From positions 25,694,790 through 25,758,789 of the forward strand of contig CM066913.1 of assembly GCA_033964015.1 (NCBI GenBank): a DNA stretch of 64,000 bases, in the 5' to 3' direction. The notes beneath the pieces are model-generated. The model was not told the origin of the DNA and did no database searches. It saw only the letters and a list, made by a program, of their open reading frames with translations. Numbering within the stretch: the first letter of the stretch is position 1; every line of letters starts with the position of its first letter. This document shows positions 46,363-55,684 of this stretch, one piece after another. Both the position numbers and the translations under genes were made by a program. Origin of the DNA: Scolanthus callimorphus. Taxonomy: Eukaryota; Cnidaria; Anthozoa; Actiniaria; Edwardsiidae.

Positions 46363-46737
46363 AGTAGAGGGGGACGGACAGTTGAACGCCACAATAGCAA
46401 GCTGTCAAGGGCATTTCCCCTCTTTTGTTCTAGGGATTAACTCCTATTGTTCTAGGATTAGCTCCTATTGTTTGGGTCTTAAGAAAGCGGCGGATTAGGC
46501 CGACCCGCCGGATCAGGCGGAGCACGTGTCCCGGAAGTCACCCCCTTGGGGAATTCTATAGTTGATCTGGATTGGTCGATGACTCATCCCCTTGGTAAAC
46601 ACCGGAAGCCCCTCCCCCTTGGGAATTCCGCAGCAGATCCGGATTGATCGATGACTCATCCCCTTGGTAAACACCGGAAGTCACCCGTTGGGGAATTCTT
46701 TTGTTGATCCGGATTGGTCGATGACTCATCCCCTTGG
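46363..46737. repeat. Polinton left terminal inverted repeat
   Basis: It matches the reverse complement of 61,020-61,392 almost base for base (two 1-bp indels in C-runs and one clear substitution were noticed). The inner part consists of about three units of roughly 65 bp, each with 'gatgactcatccccttggta' and 'ttggggaattc'. Confidence 0.95.
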
Positions 46738-46845
46738 GCCCCGATCCGCAAGACTGTGGTCATAATATTTGAGAAAAGCGATGATGTCATTTAAATTTTA
46801 GATTTTATTTTAGAGGTAGTAGAGTATAAAACGGTTTAGTCATTC
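46738..46845 (+). promoter_or_regulatory. Left-end promoter region with TATA box
   Basis: TATAAAA at 46,825-46,831 (context gagtataaaacgg). It should direct initiation about 25-30 bp downstream, i.e. near 46,855, and thus serve the small ORFs and the 182-residue gene. Two 'gatgatgtca'-like blocks lie upstream. Confidence 0.6.
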
Positions 46846-47019
46846 ATGATGTTCATTTACGCTCTCATGCTCTTGACCGTGATACCGCTAATCTACTGTC
46901 TGCTGCAGGATTATTATTATCCTCTGAGAGCACTTGATTTTTACGTGAAAGAACATGGCGAACGCTGCACCTCAAACTGTCGGCGGTGTCAATGGCATGG
47001 CGGTCACGACTGTCAGTGA
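46846..47019 (+). CDS. Small protein with hydrophobic N-terminus and Cys/His cluster
   Basis: A 57-codon frame starting at ATG 46,846; given the TATA box, ATG 46,867 (50 residues) may be the real start. Residues 3-20 are strongly hydrophobic (FIYALMLLTVIPLIYCLL), like a signal or membrane segment. The C-terminus 'ERCTSNCRRCQWHGGHDC' has spacing Cys-x3-Cys-x2-Cys-x2-His-x2-His-x-Cys that could bind a metal. The family is not recognised. It overlaps the next gene in another frame. Coding status is inferred from composition and promoter position. Confidence 0.4.
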   Translation: MMFIYALMLLTVIPLIYCLLQDYYYPLRALDFYVKEHGERCTSNCRRCQWHGGHDCQ

Positions 47020-47503
47020 TGAGGTGGACTTCACAGCTCATCAAAAACTTTGTCTGTTTGCTAAATATTTGTATGTAGAGATGTATACAAGAAAAATAAT
47101 GAAAATGGCTAAAGAGGACTGCGATGGGTGTAAAGAAAATTATTGCAGTCAAAGAGATCATACATGTCTGATGTATGATACAAAGGAAATGTGGGAGCTC
47201 TACTGTGACAAAGAAGACATTGAAGTGAACTTATTTTTGATCGCTGATATTTGCATGCAGCTGATAAAGCTGACAAGCTCTTGCTATACAGAGGAACTAG
47301 GAACATTGATCTTTTGTCTGCCAGAGATGGATCTTCAAGACGTGGAGGACGTTTACTTTGAGATGTGCGTCCCACCCACGCTAAAAACTCAACTGACTGC
47401 AAGATTTGTAAATAACATTTGTGACACTATGGGCTGTCCTGAGAACTGGTCGCCCGAAATATTTGCAGACTATGCAGCACTGTTAAAAGATCATTCAGTT
47501 TAA
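46955..47503 (+). CDS. Cys-rich Polinton accessory protein, 182 residues
   Basis: Starts MANAAPQTVGG and ends in a TAA. It has 12 cysteines, including 'DCDGCKENYCSQRDHTC' at about residues 55-71, which could hold zinc. The rest is predicted mainly helical. The frame is intact and lies where Polintons keep lineage-specific genes ahead of the integrase. No known domain is recognised, so function is unknown. The ATG sits just after 'aaagaac'. Confidence 0.7.
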   Translation: MANAAPQTVGGVNGMAVTTVSDEVDFTAHQKLCLFAKYLYVEMYTRKIMKMAKEDCDGCKENYCSQRDHTCLMYDTKEMWELYCDKEDIEVNLFLIADICMQLIKLTSSCYTEELGTLIFCLPEMDLQDVEDVYFEMCVPPTLKTQLTARFVNNICDTMGCPENWSPEIFADYAALLKDHSV

Positions 47504-47544
47504 GTTTAGTATCAGTCGAGTATAGCCATCGTTATAGTACAGAG

Positions 47545-47772
47545 ATGGGTTGTGGCTGTCTAAGTGCTTTACCAAATCTTAAGCTACAGGACATTTTTAG
47601 ACGAGTTCGTTGTATGCTCGCTTGTTGTGGGGGAAAAATTACAATACAAGGTTCAGAAATAGATGGCGGACAAACTGAACGCGTTGCTATCAGATCTGTA
47701 TTACGATCTAGAGCAAGGCGAGAGTCTTCGAGGGGTGGAGGCTTTATATCGTGCTGCAAAAGAAAAGAATAA
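47545..47772 (+). CDS. Putative acylated small protein (MGCGC start)
   Basis: A 75-codon frame beginning MGCGCLS. Gly2 with Cys3 and Cys5 is the typical signal for N-myristoylation plus palmitoylation and membrane anchoring. 'RRVRCMLACCGGK' at about residues 19-31 adds a basic and cysteine cluster. The C-terminal half overlaps the first 37 codons of the integrase in another frame. Expression is not proven; its position and unusual N-terminus argue against chance. An accessory role at membranes is inference. Confidence 0.45.
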   Translation: MGCGCLSALPNLKLQDIFRRVRCMLACCGGKITIQGSEIDGGQTERVAIRSVLRSRARRESSRGGGFISCCKRKE

Positions 47773-48739
47773 GAAAATTACGAGAAAACAAGTACAAGAA
47801 TGGCTGAATAGTCAAAGGACTTATACCCTTCATAAACCAGTGAGAAAGCATTTCCCCCGTAATAGAGTTTATTCTAATGCTATAGATGCAATATGGGAAA
47901 TGGACTTGGTAGACATGCAGGCTTTGAAAAAATACAATCAAAACTATCGTTTTATATTAACAGCTATTGATATTTTATCTAAATATGCATGGGCTATACC
48001 ACTTATAGATAAGACGGGCAAATCCGTTATTGCAGCTTTAAAGAAGATTTTCAAAATGGGTAGAAAACCTGTAAAAGTTCATTTTGATCGAGGTTCGGAA
48101 TTTACCAATAGGGAGGTTCAAGCATTCTTCAAAAAAGAAGGTATTCAATCGTATCACACATTTAATGAAACAAAGGCTTCTATTGTAGAAAGGTTTAATA
48201 GAACTCTGAAGACCAAAATGTGGAAATATTTTACCTGGAAACGAACTCTGAAGTATATAGACGTGTTACCTAAATTAATGAAATCATACAATAACTCGTA
48301 TCATAGAAGCATAAAAACAAAACCTAGTTTAGTAAATAAACAAAATGAGGATCAAATTTGGCATGTTTTGTATGGCCATGAAACGGGTAGAAAAGCGTAT
48401 AAGTTAAATGTTGGAGATGTTGTTCGCATTGCGAAAACAAAGAAGACGTTTGATAAGGGATACTTGCAAAACTGGAGTGAGGAGATATTTACAGTATCAA
48501 AGCGAATTCCTCGCAATCCTCCAGTCTATAAGTTAAAAGAATATGATGGAAATGAGATCGAAGGCTCATTCTATTCCAGCGAGTTACAGCCTATTTCTAA
48601 AGTAGATGATTTATTCTTAATCGATAAAATCGTTAGAAAGCGCAAACGAGGTGGAAAGGTAGAATATCTTGTGAATTATCTAGGTTATCCAGAAAAGTAT
48701 AACGAATGGATTTCTAGTGATCAAATTGAAAAACAATAA
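47663..48739 (+). CDS. Polinton integrase (retroviral-type, chromodomain)
   Basis: This enzyme joins the Polinton ends to target DNA and produces the 6-bp TSD. The 358-residue frame is intact. The catalytic core spans about residues 75-215: first Asp in 'WEMDLVDM' (D81), second in 'VHFDRGSEF' (D142) and Glu in 'ASIVERFNRTLK' (E176), a DDE triad. An SH3-like segment follows at about 245-310 ('LNVGDVVRI', 'YKLKEYDGNEIEG'). A chromodomain ends the protein (about 317-358, 'VEYLVNYLGYPEKYNEWI'), which could bind modified histones and steer integration. The N-terminal zinc-binding HHCC is not evident. Start chosen at the ATG that gives the longest frame. Confidence 0.95.
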   Translation: MADKLNALLSDLYYDLEQGESLRGVEALYRAAKEKNKKITRKQVQEWLNSQRTYTLHKPVRKHFPRNRVYSNAIDAIWEMDLVDMQALKKYNQNYRFILTAIDILSKYAWAIPLIDKTGKSVIAALKKIFKMGRKPVKVHFDRGSEFTNREVQAFFKKEGIQSYHTFNETKASIVERFNRTLKTKMWKYFTWKRTLKYIDVLPKLMKSYNNSYHRSIKTKPSLVNKQNEDQIWHVLYGHETGRKAYKLNVGDVVRIAKTKKTFDKGYLQNWSEEIFTVSKRIPRNPPVYKLKEYDGNEIEGSFYSSELQPISKVDDLFLIDKIVRKRKRGGKVEYLVNYLGYPEKYNEWISSDQIEKQ

Positions 48740-48752
48740 AGTATAAAGTGAT

Positions 48753-49545
48753 ATGTATGAGTTGTTCTGTCTCATTCTGCACCTGCTCTGTAATGGCAAA
48801 GCAACGTCAATTCTTCCTCCATCTCCCGAGCATAGCTCTATGGAACTTTATAAAGACAACACACTTACAGAGTTCAAATTGAAACTTCCAGAAACAATCA
48901 CGTTATCAAATGAGTGGGAGGTCGGTCTAGCGTCCATCACCTACCCTCGCACCTGGTATAATATCGGTGGGGATTTCAATGATTTTTTATATGATGATAC
49001 TGGAAAAGGTGTGTGGATGTCATACACTATTCCAGTTGGACATTATAAATCTGTTAATGAAGTTATCAAAGCTATGACGGAACAGCTGAAAAAAAGAAAA
49101 GTTACAAACGTGACTCTGGAGCTGGATAAAGTGTCTGAAAAAGTGACTATCACCCTACAAAATGAAGCTAAGATGTATCTTCCCAGTGGTTTAACAGTTA
49201 TTCTTGGGTTTGGAGGTGAAAACATACAATTAAGAAAACAACAACATCTCCCTACATATCAGATCTCAGTGGTGGTTTTCAGTCGATATACATTTACACC
49301 GACATCGTTCAAAGTCAAATTGTTGGTGATAGTAGAGCGCGACTATTGCGCATAGTCCCCGCAAAAGGAAGGACGGTGAAATTGTGACAGTCACCTATAG
49401 CAATCCACAGTATTTACCGTTGGCTCTTAATCAATTTGAATGTGTGCAAGTGCTTTTAAGAGATGATTCTGGTAGAAAAATTTCATTTCAACGTGGACGT
49501 GTAGTGATAACGTTGGACTTCCGAAGAGCTCCATATTTTGTATGA
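48753..49545 (+). pseudogene. Minor capsid (penton-like) protein, two frameshifts
   Basis: Polinton minor capsid proteins form the single-jelly-roll pentons at virion vertices. The first 160 residues are in one frame, with the diagnostic block 'SNEWEVGLASITYPRTWYN' at about 70 and 'ILGFGG' near 150. The frame then shifts near 49,235-49,260 and again near 49,360-49,370, and ends at TGA 49,545; the last part contains 'YSNPQYLPL' and 'RGRVVITL'. Length without the breaks would be normal for the family. The true start may be an internal Met near 48,840. It lies between integrase and core-like gene. Confidence 0.8.
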
Positions 49546-49561
49546 AATTATTTTGTATGAA

Positions 49562-50005
49562 ATGGCAAACCAAAAAGGAGATGGACTTGCTGTGTTTCAT
49601 GGTGGGCGGTTTCAGAGAGGATATGGTCAAGTTGGTTATGGGATTGGCTCGTTTTTTAAGTCTCTCGCAAGAAAAGCGATGCCATTTTTACAATCTGGTG
49701 CTAAAGCAGCCGGACAGGCGGTGGTAAACACGGGGATGAATATTGCAAAAGATGTCGCCTCTGGTAAAAGTTTTAGAGATTCTGCTAAGAATCGCATTCA
49801 ATCTACGGGGCAACAATTACAAAGCGATGCTATAGCCGAAGCTAAACGTATTGGATCTCAGATGATTGGCAGTGGTACACAAAGAAAGCCACGCAAAAAA
49901 GCAATAAAAAGGCTCGCCCCCAAAAAACCAACCACTTCGCGGAAAGCAGCCAAAGCGAAAAGAGCTGAGAAGCAAGACTCTGTTGGAAATTGGTTTAAAG
50001 AGTAA
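49562..50005 (+). CDS. Virion core-like basic protein with GG cleavage site
   Basis: A 147-residue intact frame (MANQKGDGLAVFHGGRFQRG...). 'FHGG|R' at residues 12-16 resembles an adenain cleavage site. The following segment is Gly-rich, then amphipathic ('GIGSFFKSLARKAMPFLQSG'), as in membrane-active adenovirus pVI-type proteins. The C-terminal 40 residues are very rich in Lys, Arg and Ala ('KPRKKAIKRLAPKK'), fitting DNA condensation. The role is inferred from layout and position next to the hexon gene. A longer frame starts at 49,538, but Met 49,562 fits the GG site better. Confidence 0.65.
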   Translation: MANQKGDGLAVFHGGRFQRGYGQVGYGIGSFFKSLARKAMPFLQSGAKAAGQAVVNTGMNIAKDVASGKSFRDSAKNRIQSTGQQLQSDAIAEAKRIGSQMIGSGTQRKPRKKAIKRLAPKKPTTSRKAAKAKRAEKQDSVGNWFKE

Positions 50006-50007
50006 AT

Positions 50008-51341
50008 ATGCAGGCCTATCTTCACCCTAATTCAGTGCCATGTTCAAAAAGCGAGTTGGACCTATTCACGGTCCCAGCAACCCAAGTAGCTATTGAAAAG
50101 GGAAGATGGATAGCACACCGTCCAAAATCAACAATCGCTGAATCAGCTCCGATTGAGATTAGTGTAGCTGGGACGGACGAATATCATGATCTTAGCAAAT
50201 CCTTTTTGATGACAGAATGTCAAATTGTGAAAGGGGATGGCACTACTACAGCGGAGGAAAAGTGACTTGTATTAATTATCTACATGGAGGACTGTTTAAA
50301 GATGTCTCTGTGTTTTTCAATGGCACGCAAGTCACTCAAGCGTCGGGAATGTATGCTTATAAAAGTTATTTTGAAACACTTTTGAATCATGGAGTCGATG
50401 CTAAAAAATCACAGTACACTGCTGGATTATTCTACAAAGACACGGCTGGAAATATGGACGCAAACGACCCCACACTGACAACGGCTGCCGCTAACACTGG
50501 TTTAAAAAACCGGTACAGTCAAACTAAGAAGAGCAGCACCTTTGAGTTAGCTGGGCCTATATTTTGTGATGTGTTTTATAGCGACCGTTTGCTGTTGAAC
50601 TTTGTAGATTTAGACATTAAGCTAACACCCAACACGAATGCCTTTTGTTTGATGACAAGCGAGGCAAATCCTGAATATAAGGTAGTGATTAAAAAGGCAG
50701 TCTTAATGATGTTTACTATGAAAGTAAGCCCTATAATTAAACTGCAACACACTAAAATGTTAGAAAAAGGCGTAACCGCTAAATATCCTTTTCGACGTAC
50801 GGAAGTCAAATGCTATACTATCCCTGCGGGAAATCCCTCCATTCAAAGTCCAACATATTTCAGGGGTTATACCGAAGCATTTGATTGTTGCCATGGTAGA
50901 TAGCACCGCTTTTAATGGGAGTTATGTTAAAAACCCCTACAATTTTCAGCTTTTTAAAGCAACTTCATTCAATCTAACCGTGGATGGAGAACAACTGCCT
51001 CAGAGGCCCATTGAGATTAAATTACCAACCACGGGCGGAGAGACCTATCTGGAGGGGTTTCTCACGCTATTTTCAGGGAATGGGATGCTCTTTCAAAACG
51101 CGGGATTGGATATAACACGCTCTGATTGGCTTTCTGGGTATTCAATTTTTGTGTCGATCTTTCACAAGATCACTCTGGTTCAGCCGATCACGTGACACAG
51201 AAGCTTAAAGGGGACCTATCGCTTGATTTGCAATTTTCTGAGGGCCTCGCATCTGCTATAAATTTGGTGGTCTATGGCAGCTTTGACTCTTTGTTGGAGA
51301 TTTCTAAAGATCGATTCATAACGCTTGACAATGCATATTAA
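50008..51341 (+). pseudogene. Major capsid (hexon-like, double jelly-roll) protein, three frameshifts
   Basis: Major capsid protein of Polintons, related to hexons of adenovirus-like and NCLDV lineages. Four consecutive frames carry it: 50,008-~50,260 ('SELDLFTVPATQ', 'IEKGRWIAHRP'), ~50,260-50,880 ('VFFNGTQV', 'YKSYFETLLNHG'), ~50,880-51,150 ('AMVDSTAFNGSYVKNPYNF') and ~51,150-51,341 ('LDLQFSEGLASAINLVVYG'). The order and completeness of blocks match one ~440-residue gene. Two of the breaks lie at short A or T runs. The start three bases after the core-like stop shows tight packing. Confidence 0.85.
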
Positions 51342-51345
51342 AGGA

Positions 51346-51834
51346 ATGACTACCGGGCTGATAGAACGTGTTGTTAATAGAGATCCCATCTCAAGAAACG
51401 TGTTTGTTGGAGTTTTTGCTAGGGATCGCCTACCAAGGCAAATGAAGTCTTATCCTACCGCAATAATAGTCAACACAGACAAACATTCTGATAGAGGAAG
51501 TCACTGGTTGCTGATTTTTATCCAATCACCAGAGTATGGAGAATTTATTGATAGTTATGGAAAACCTCCAAGTTACTATAGCCAAACATTTACTCATTAT
51601 CTAAACAAACATTGTAAAGAATGGACGTTTAACCATTTTAGTTTACAGAGCCCTTTAAGTAGTGTTTGTGGTGAATATGCAGTATTTTTTCTTATGCATA
51701 GGGCAAGAGGAATGAGCATGGGAAAGATTGTAAACATATTTTCAAAAACAAATAGAAAACAGAATGATGAACTAGTATACCGTTTTGAGTTCTTTTCTTG
51801 TTGTCTGAGAAGGTCCAGGTTTCCTATGTGGTGA
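51346..51834 (+). CDS. Adenain-like cysteine protease
   Basis: A C5/Ulp1-type protease that would mature the capsid and core proteins. Measured from the longer frame start (51,325), catalytic residues are His60 ('GSHWL'), Asp76 ('FIDSYG'), Gln108 ('LQSP') and Cys115 ('SSVCGEYAVFF'), in the usual order. Family length is about 160-200 residues, so it is complete. The ATG at 51,346 (MTTGLIERV) is preferred because it follows the capsid stop at 51,341. The last 63 bp overlap the end of the convergent minus-strand gene, so the C-terminus after about residue 150 may differ from the family. Confidence 0.9.
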   Translation: MTTGLIERVVNRDPISRNVFVGVFARDRLPRQMKSYPTAIIVNTDKHSDRGSHWLLIFIQSPEYGEFIDSYGKPPSYYSQTFTHYLNKHCKEWTFNHFSLQSPLSSVCGEYAVFFLMHRARGMSMGKIVNIFSKTNRKQNDELVYRFEFFSCCLRRSRFPMW

Positions 51835-52547
51835 AGGCTTCTTTGTCCTCTTCTTTGGTGTGGTGGGAGGGGTAGGTGGGATAAGTTGTCTCCCTTTAGG
51901 CGTCTCACCCAATGGGGTTGTAAGCCTACTCGCTTTCAGAAACTGTCTACAATCTTCATTCCCAACAAAACTTTCGGGAACATTCATTTTGGCCAAAGTC
52001 TTGGTGAATTGATCTCTTCCAGCTGGTCTTAAATCTTTACGAGATCTTAAAGTATCGCTAATAAGGTCGGTAATATTGCTATGTTCCACAGGGTTCCCGT
52101 CGATACTAACGACACCTTTATCATTCCATTGTATTTCGTTGGGGTCCTTTTTCAACCAATTTAATAAAGCCTTGCCTTGATTTTTATATTTTTTTGGGAT
52201 GCTATCTAAAATGTCTTCATCTGTTATTGACGTACTCGGGGCATTGGTTGTAGGATTGTCAGCCTGAGGAGAGTTTGAAGAAGATGCCGCTGCACTCTCC
52301 CGAGCTATTTTTACTGTGGGAATATCATTTGACGCTGACTTTGAACACCCATATATCGCTGTAGCATTTGATCATACTGTTTCATCCGTACTTCAGGTGG
52401 AATGTCTTCGTCAGCTACAGTATCTTCCATTTTTCGACTTAATGAGGCAAGAGCTTTCACGCTCGGTGAAGTCTGAATGTCATTTCGTCGTTGAATAGAA
52501 TTGAAAACGTCTTCTGGTACTAAGAACATTTTGCGGCTGTGCTTCAT
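51772..52547 (-). pseudogene. Polinton PW-like basic protein, one frameshift
   Basis: The first part (from ATG 52,547) reads MKHSRKMFLVPEDVFNSIQR; after a frameshift near 52,320-52,340 the second part runs to the stop at 51,772, with 'DLISDTLRSRKDLRPAGRDQ' and a Pro/Lys-rich tail ('PPTPPTTPKKRTKKP'). 'LVPE' near the start and the '..NITDLI..TLR.RK..RPAG..' block resemble the Polinton protein usually called PW, from memory. Function unknown; a virion or DNA-binding role is inferred from basic composition. Its ATG overlaps the stop of the preceding gene (ATGA), and its end overlaps the protease by 63 bp. Confidence 0.6.
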
Positions 52548-52876
52548 TTTGTTAATAAATTTCCCAATACCGATAACACAGGAGGAAGCAGGAGCGTTAA
52601 CAAATTGCCGCCGGTTTGAGTTAACTTTTCTCGTTTCTTTTTGATAGACTGTTTACGATCCACGAGAATCCTCAGCAACTCTTTATTCCTTTTAAGCTTC
52701 TTTTTCTCCGACTCGCTAACCGGTATAACACCTCTAATAAGATTCAGCGCGATTTCGCAAATGCACCGGATCAACTCGTTGTGAGAATGTTGTAAATTTG
52801 CTTTTCTCTGCCGCTGATTAAACTTGGCTAAAACGCGGAGATAGTCAGCGTTGTCTTGCATTCGAGCACTCATCAT
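52544..52876 (-). CDS. Small structural-type protein with GG site and hydrophobic tail
   Basis: About 110 residues from ATG 52,876 (or 52,873 or 52,861). The body is basic and helical ('RCICEIALNLIRG', 'ELLRILVDRKQSIKKKREKL'). A 'TQTGG|N' motif comes next, then a 20-residue hydrophobic tail ('LLTLLLPPVLSVLGNLL'). The GG is a plausible adenain site, and cleavage would free a membrane-active peptide. Proteins of this layout are frequent next to Polinton ATPase genes in cnidarians, by my recollection. The stop TGA overlaps the next ATG. Confidence 0.6.
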   Translation of the reverse strand: MMSARMQDNADYLRVLAKFNQRQRKANLQHSHNELIRCICEIALNLIRGVIPVSESEKKKLKRNKELLRILVDRKQSIKKKREKLTQTGGNLLTLLLPPVLSVLGNLLTK

Positions 52877-52907
52877 CAAATGAGGGAAATATAAAACGTA
52901 CACCCAG

Positions 52908-53737
52908 TTATATCATATAGGCAACTTGTTGTTCTCCTGGTAGTATTCGACTACGCAATCGTATTGCTTCGGGAGTCAACGGGTGCATGTCAAACATCAA
53001 ATAACTGTATGGCTCTCGAACAGCATCTTGATAGCTTTGTACTACTTGTTTAGTAGCGCCGGGAAACGCCTGACGTGCCAAATTAGAGATGCCGAGACAA
53101 TCGCGCGGGTTCTTGAAGACAAAGAGATATTGACAGTTTAAACTTATGGTGCGGCTGTGTTTTCCTTTACCAAATAAGTTCTGTGTGATAAACATGGTAG
53201 AGACTCCTGTATGGTGAGTCCCTTTTACGATCCATGATAGAAACGCATCGCTGTTGAGACACTTATCAAAAGATCATCGATTACAACGATACCAGGTTCC
53301 CCATTAAAGAACGACCCAATGTTTTCGGGTAAGCCCGACACAAACTCCAAGTTTGGGATTTCTTGCTGCATTTCAAGAAACAGAGGTTGCCAGGCCCCAT
53401 AACAATAAACTATCTTCTCAATGGGTTTATCAAAAATGTCGTCCGCGTGTAAGAGCAGCTTTCTAGCCAAATGGCTTTTCCCGGACATCGTTGACCCAGC
53501 GATCAGAATGTTCGAGGGTGTTTTTATCGAGACATCATACGATTGATCCATGTCGTTTAACTGTTGGTTTTCAACTGATGCGTGAATGGGACCACTAGAA
53601 GTTATAACTTTTGCCCTTTGTAACCAATATTTCCGCACATCAGAGTTCAATAAATGCACGTTTGCTAAATGATTAGAAAGTTTGAGTAACCCGCAGGAGG
53701 GACACAATGGACAGTCTTTTCGGTTTCTCCCAGCCAT
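52908..53737 (-). pseudogene. Packaging ATPase (FtsK/HerA, A32-like), one frameshift
   Basis: This motor pumps the genome into the capsid. From ATG 53,737: an N-terminal Cys/His finger ('CPLCPSCGLLKLSNHLANVH', residues 9-28), Walker A 'GSTMSGKS' (81-88) and Walker B 'GIVVIDDLL' (149-157). The frame shifts near 53,225-53,240, and the remainder reads 'FITQNLFGKGKHSRTISLN' and 'FKNPRDCLGISNLARQAFPG', the sensor and arginine-finger region of the family. Apart from the single shift it is full length. The gene faces the tandem-repeat region at 53,806-54,045. Confidence 0.88.
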
Positions 53738-54117
53738 GACTAAGAAAATCTGAAGTCGGAGTCTGGATGTAAACGATTTTAAACTCTTCGATTAGACGAT
53801 TTTTACATGAAAAACACGATGGGAGGGACAAGAGGGACACTTTTTGCTATGTAAGCTCACACTTAATGATTACACGAGGGACATTTTAAGATGAAAAACA
53901 CGATGGGAGGGACAGGAGGGACATATTTTGCTATGTAAGCCCACGCTTAATGATTAAATGAGGGACACTTGGAGATGAAAAACATGAAGGGAGGGACACA
54001 TAATTTACTAACATCCTCAAATGCAGATTGGAGGGACACAAAATAAAGACAAGACACTTTTTCATCTCTCAGCATGATTTATTTACAAGATAATATAGCC
54101 TATGTACAAATCACAAC
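53738..54117. promoter_or_regulatory. Spacer with 84-bp tandem repeats upstream of the ATPase gene
   Basis: Between the ATPase start and the PolB stop. Units of 84 bp (starting near 53,809, 53,893 and 53,977, the third partial) contain 'gaaaaacacgatgggaggga' and several 'gagggaca' boxes. No TATA box is clear. A regulatory or replication role is inference from position. Confidence 0.55.
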
Positions 54118-54394
54118 TTAAATTCGATAATGTCCAAAAGCTAGTGTTGTAATACCATCTTCTAAGATGTAACGCTTATCGTCATATGGAGAAAGTCCTA
54201 TCTTGTTAATATTAACACTAAAAAGATTATGATTAATACTTTGAATTCTGTTCATTTTCGCCATTTTTCTTGTGCGTTCAAACAAACACTCTTTATAATC
54301 ATTATGTCTAATGTCTCTTTTAGTGACATTTTTTGCCACACCTTTCGCAGTCTTTTTTTCAACAGTCTTTCCCTGTTCAGATATTTCAACTATA

Positions 54395-54535
54395 CATTTT
54401 GGGTCTAAGCCCTACAAATTCTTCTGCAGGTTTTCCTGCGAGTTCATCTTTAAATTTTCCTAAAACTTTCTTATTTACACTACTATACAAAAAATGATCT
54501 GGATCATAATCACTAGTGTCAAATAAATCTTGATT
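54395..54535 (-). other. PolB segment between two frameshifts
   Basis: This part of PolB is in a third frame relative to its neighbours ('[20 protein letters not shown]') and would be missed by single-frame gene calling. Confidence 0.7.
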
Positions 54536-55676
54536 AACAAGTCTTCTGTTTTGATATGATATGTCAAACTGTCTGTGTCCGTGAACAAAAGAGTGGCTTT
54601 TTCATGGCCATACGTTGGTAGGATATAATTGTAATGGAAATTATACATTACAACTTTAGAAAGATCTAAAATACAGAATCCCACATAGATGGGACGATTC
54701 AGATATAGAGTAGGTTTCTTCATATTTACACCTACAAGATTTTCAGAAAAGATCTTAAAACGCTCAAAAGAGGGTGATGCGACAAGTTTTTTAAGTTTCT
54801 TCTCATCAGAAATCAAACGTACGTCAACACGCCTGCGCAAATTTTCCATTGTCTTGCCGAACACTGAATTATTCATTAGTTTAAAAAAATCCTTCTCGAA
54901 ATCGTTGCGCGCTTGTTTTCGTTTCTCTGTATTGAAATCAATGTATGTTTTGAGCCATGCCTCCTGCGAAAAACTAAGCACCCTATGTATATTCTTTAGT
55001 TCCATTCCGAGAGATAAATACTGCTTTAGATACGATAGTGAAGAACATACCGCGTCTTGTCATTCAAATTCGGTATGAGTTTTTCCGTGGGTGCGCACCC
55101 CATACCGAGCTCATCTCGTAATATGGCGCTGTAAGGGGAAAGTTTTTCAAGATCAATTTTTTGCTTTTCCGGAGCAAGTGGGTAATCATTATGAGCATCG
55201 TGAAGATGCTGGGGATAGGCCAAATCGACTTCCAAAATGTATCCTGTCTCCCCGTCATCGGGGAGATTTTGAATGACAAGCTCATCGATCTCTTCCTCAC
55301 TTAGCCAATGGAAATCCCCATATGGTAATTTTTCCGACATTGCACATCCATAGAGGTTATTAGCGTCGGTGTACAAAATATAGCTATTTTCCTTATTTGG
55401 GTCGTAAGATTCCCCTAGGTAAGGATTATTCGCTTCAGCGTGACGATGAGTGATGCATGAGATCCCACCCCGCATTCCCCGCTCAATAAACAGGTGCATT
55501 TCTATATCTGTAAATAACTCTAACTCGATCTCAGTCATTTTCAAACAAGCCGCAAACGAGAGCCCGGGACTTGTGAAAAAATGACAAGGGTCAAGCTCGT
55601 AGTATGATAGACAGACTGCGCGGAAAGCTTCAAAGACATCCCCGAGGAGTAAGACATCAGAAAGAAGATACGCGTC

Positions 55677-55684
55677 GTGGTAGT
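55677..55684. repeat. hAT target-site duplication, left (GTGGTAGT)
   Basis: Matches 57,590-57,597 exactly. Confidence 0.9.

Noticed and set aside
54689..55078. 129-codon plus-strand frame opposite PolB
   Set aside because: Antisense shadow of the PolB palm region; the minus strand carries the recognisable motifs.
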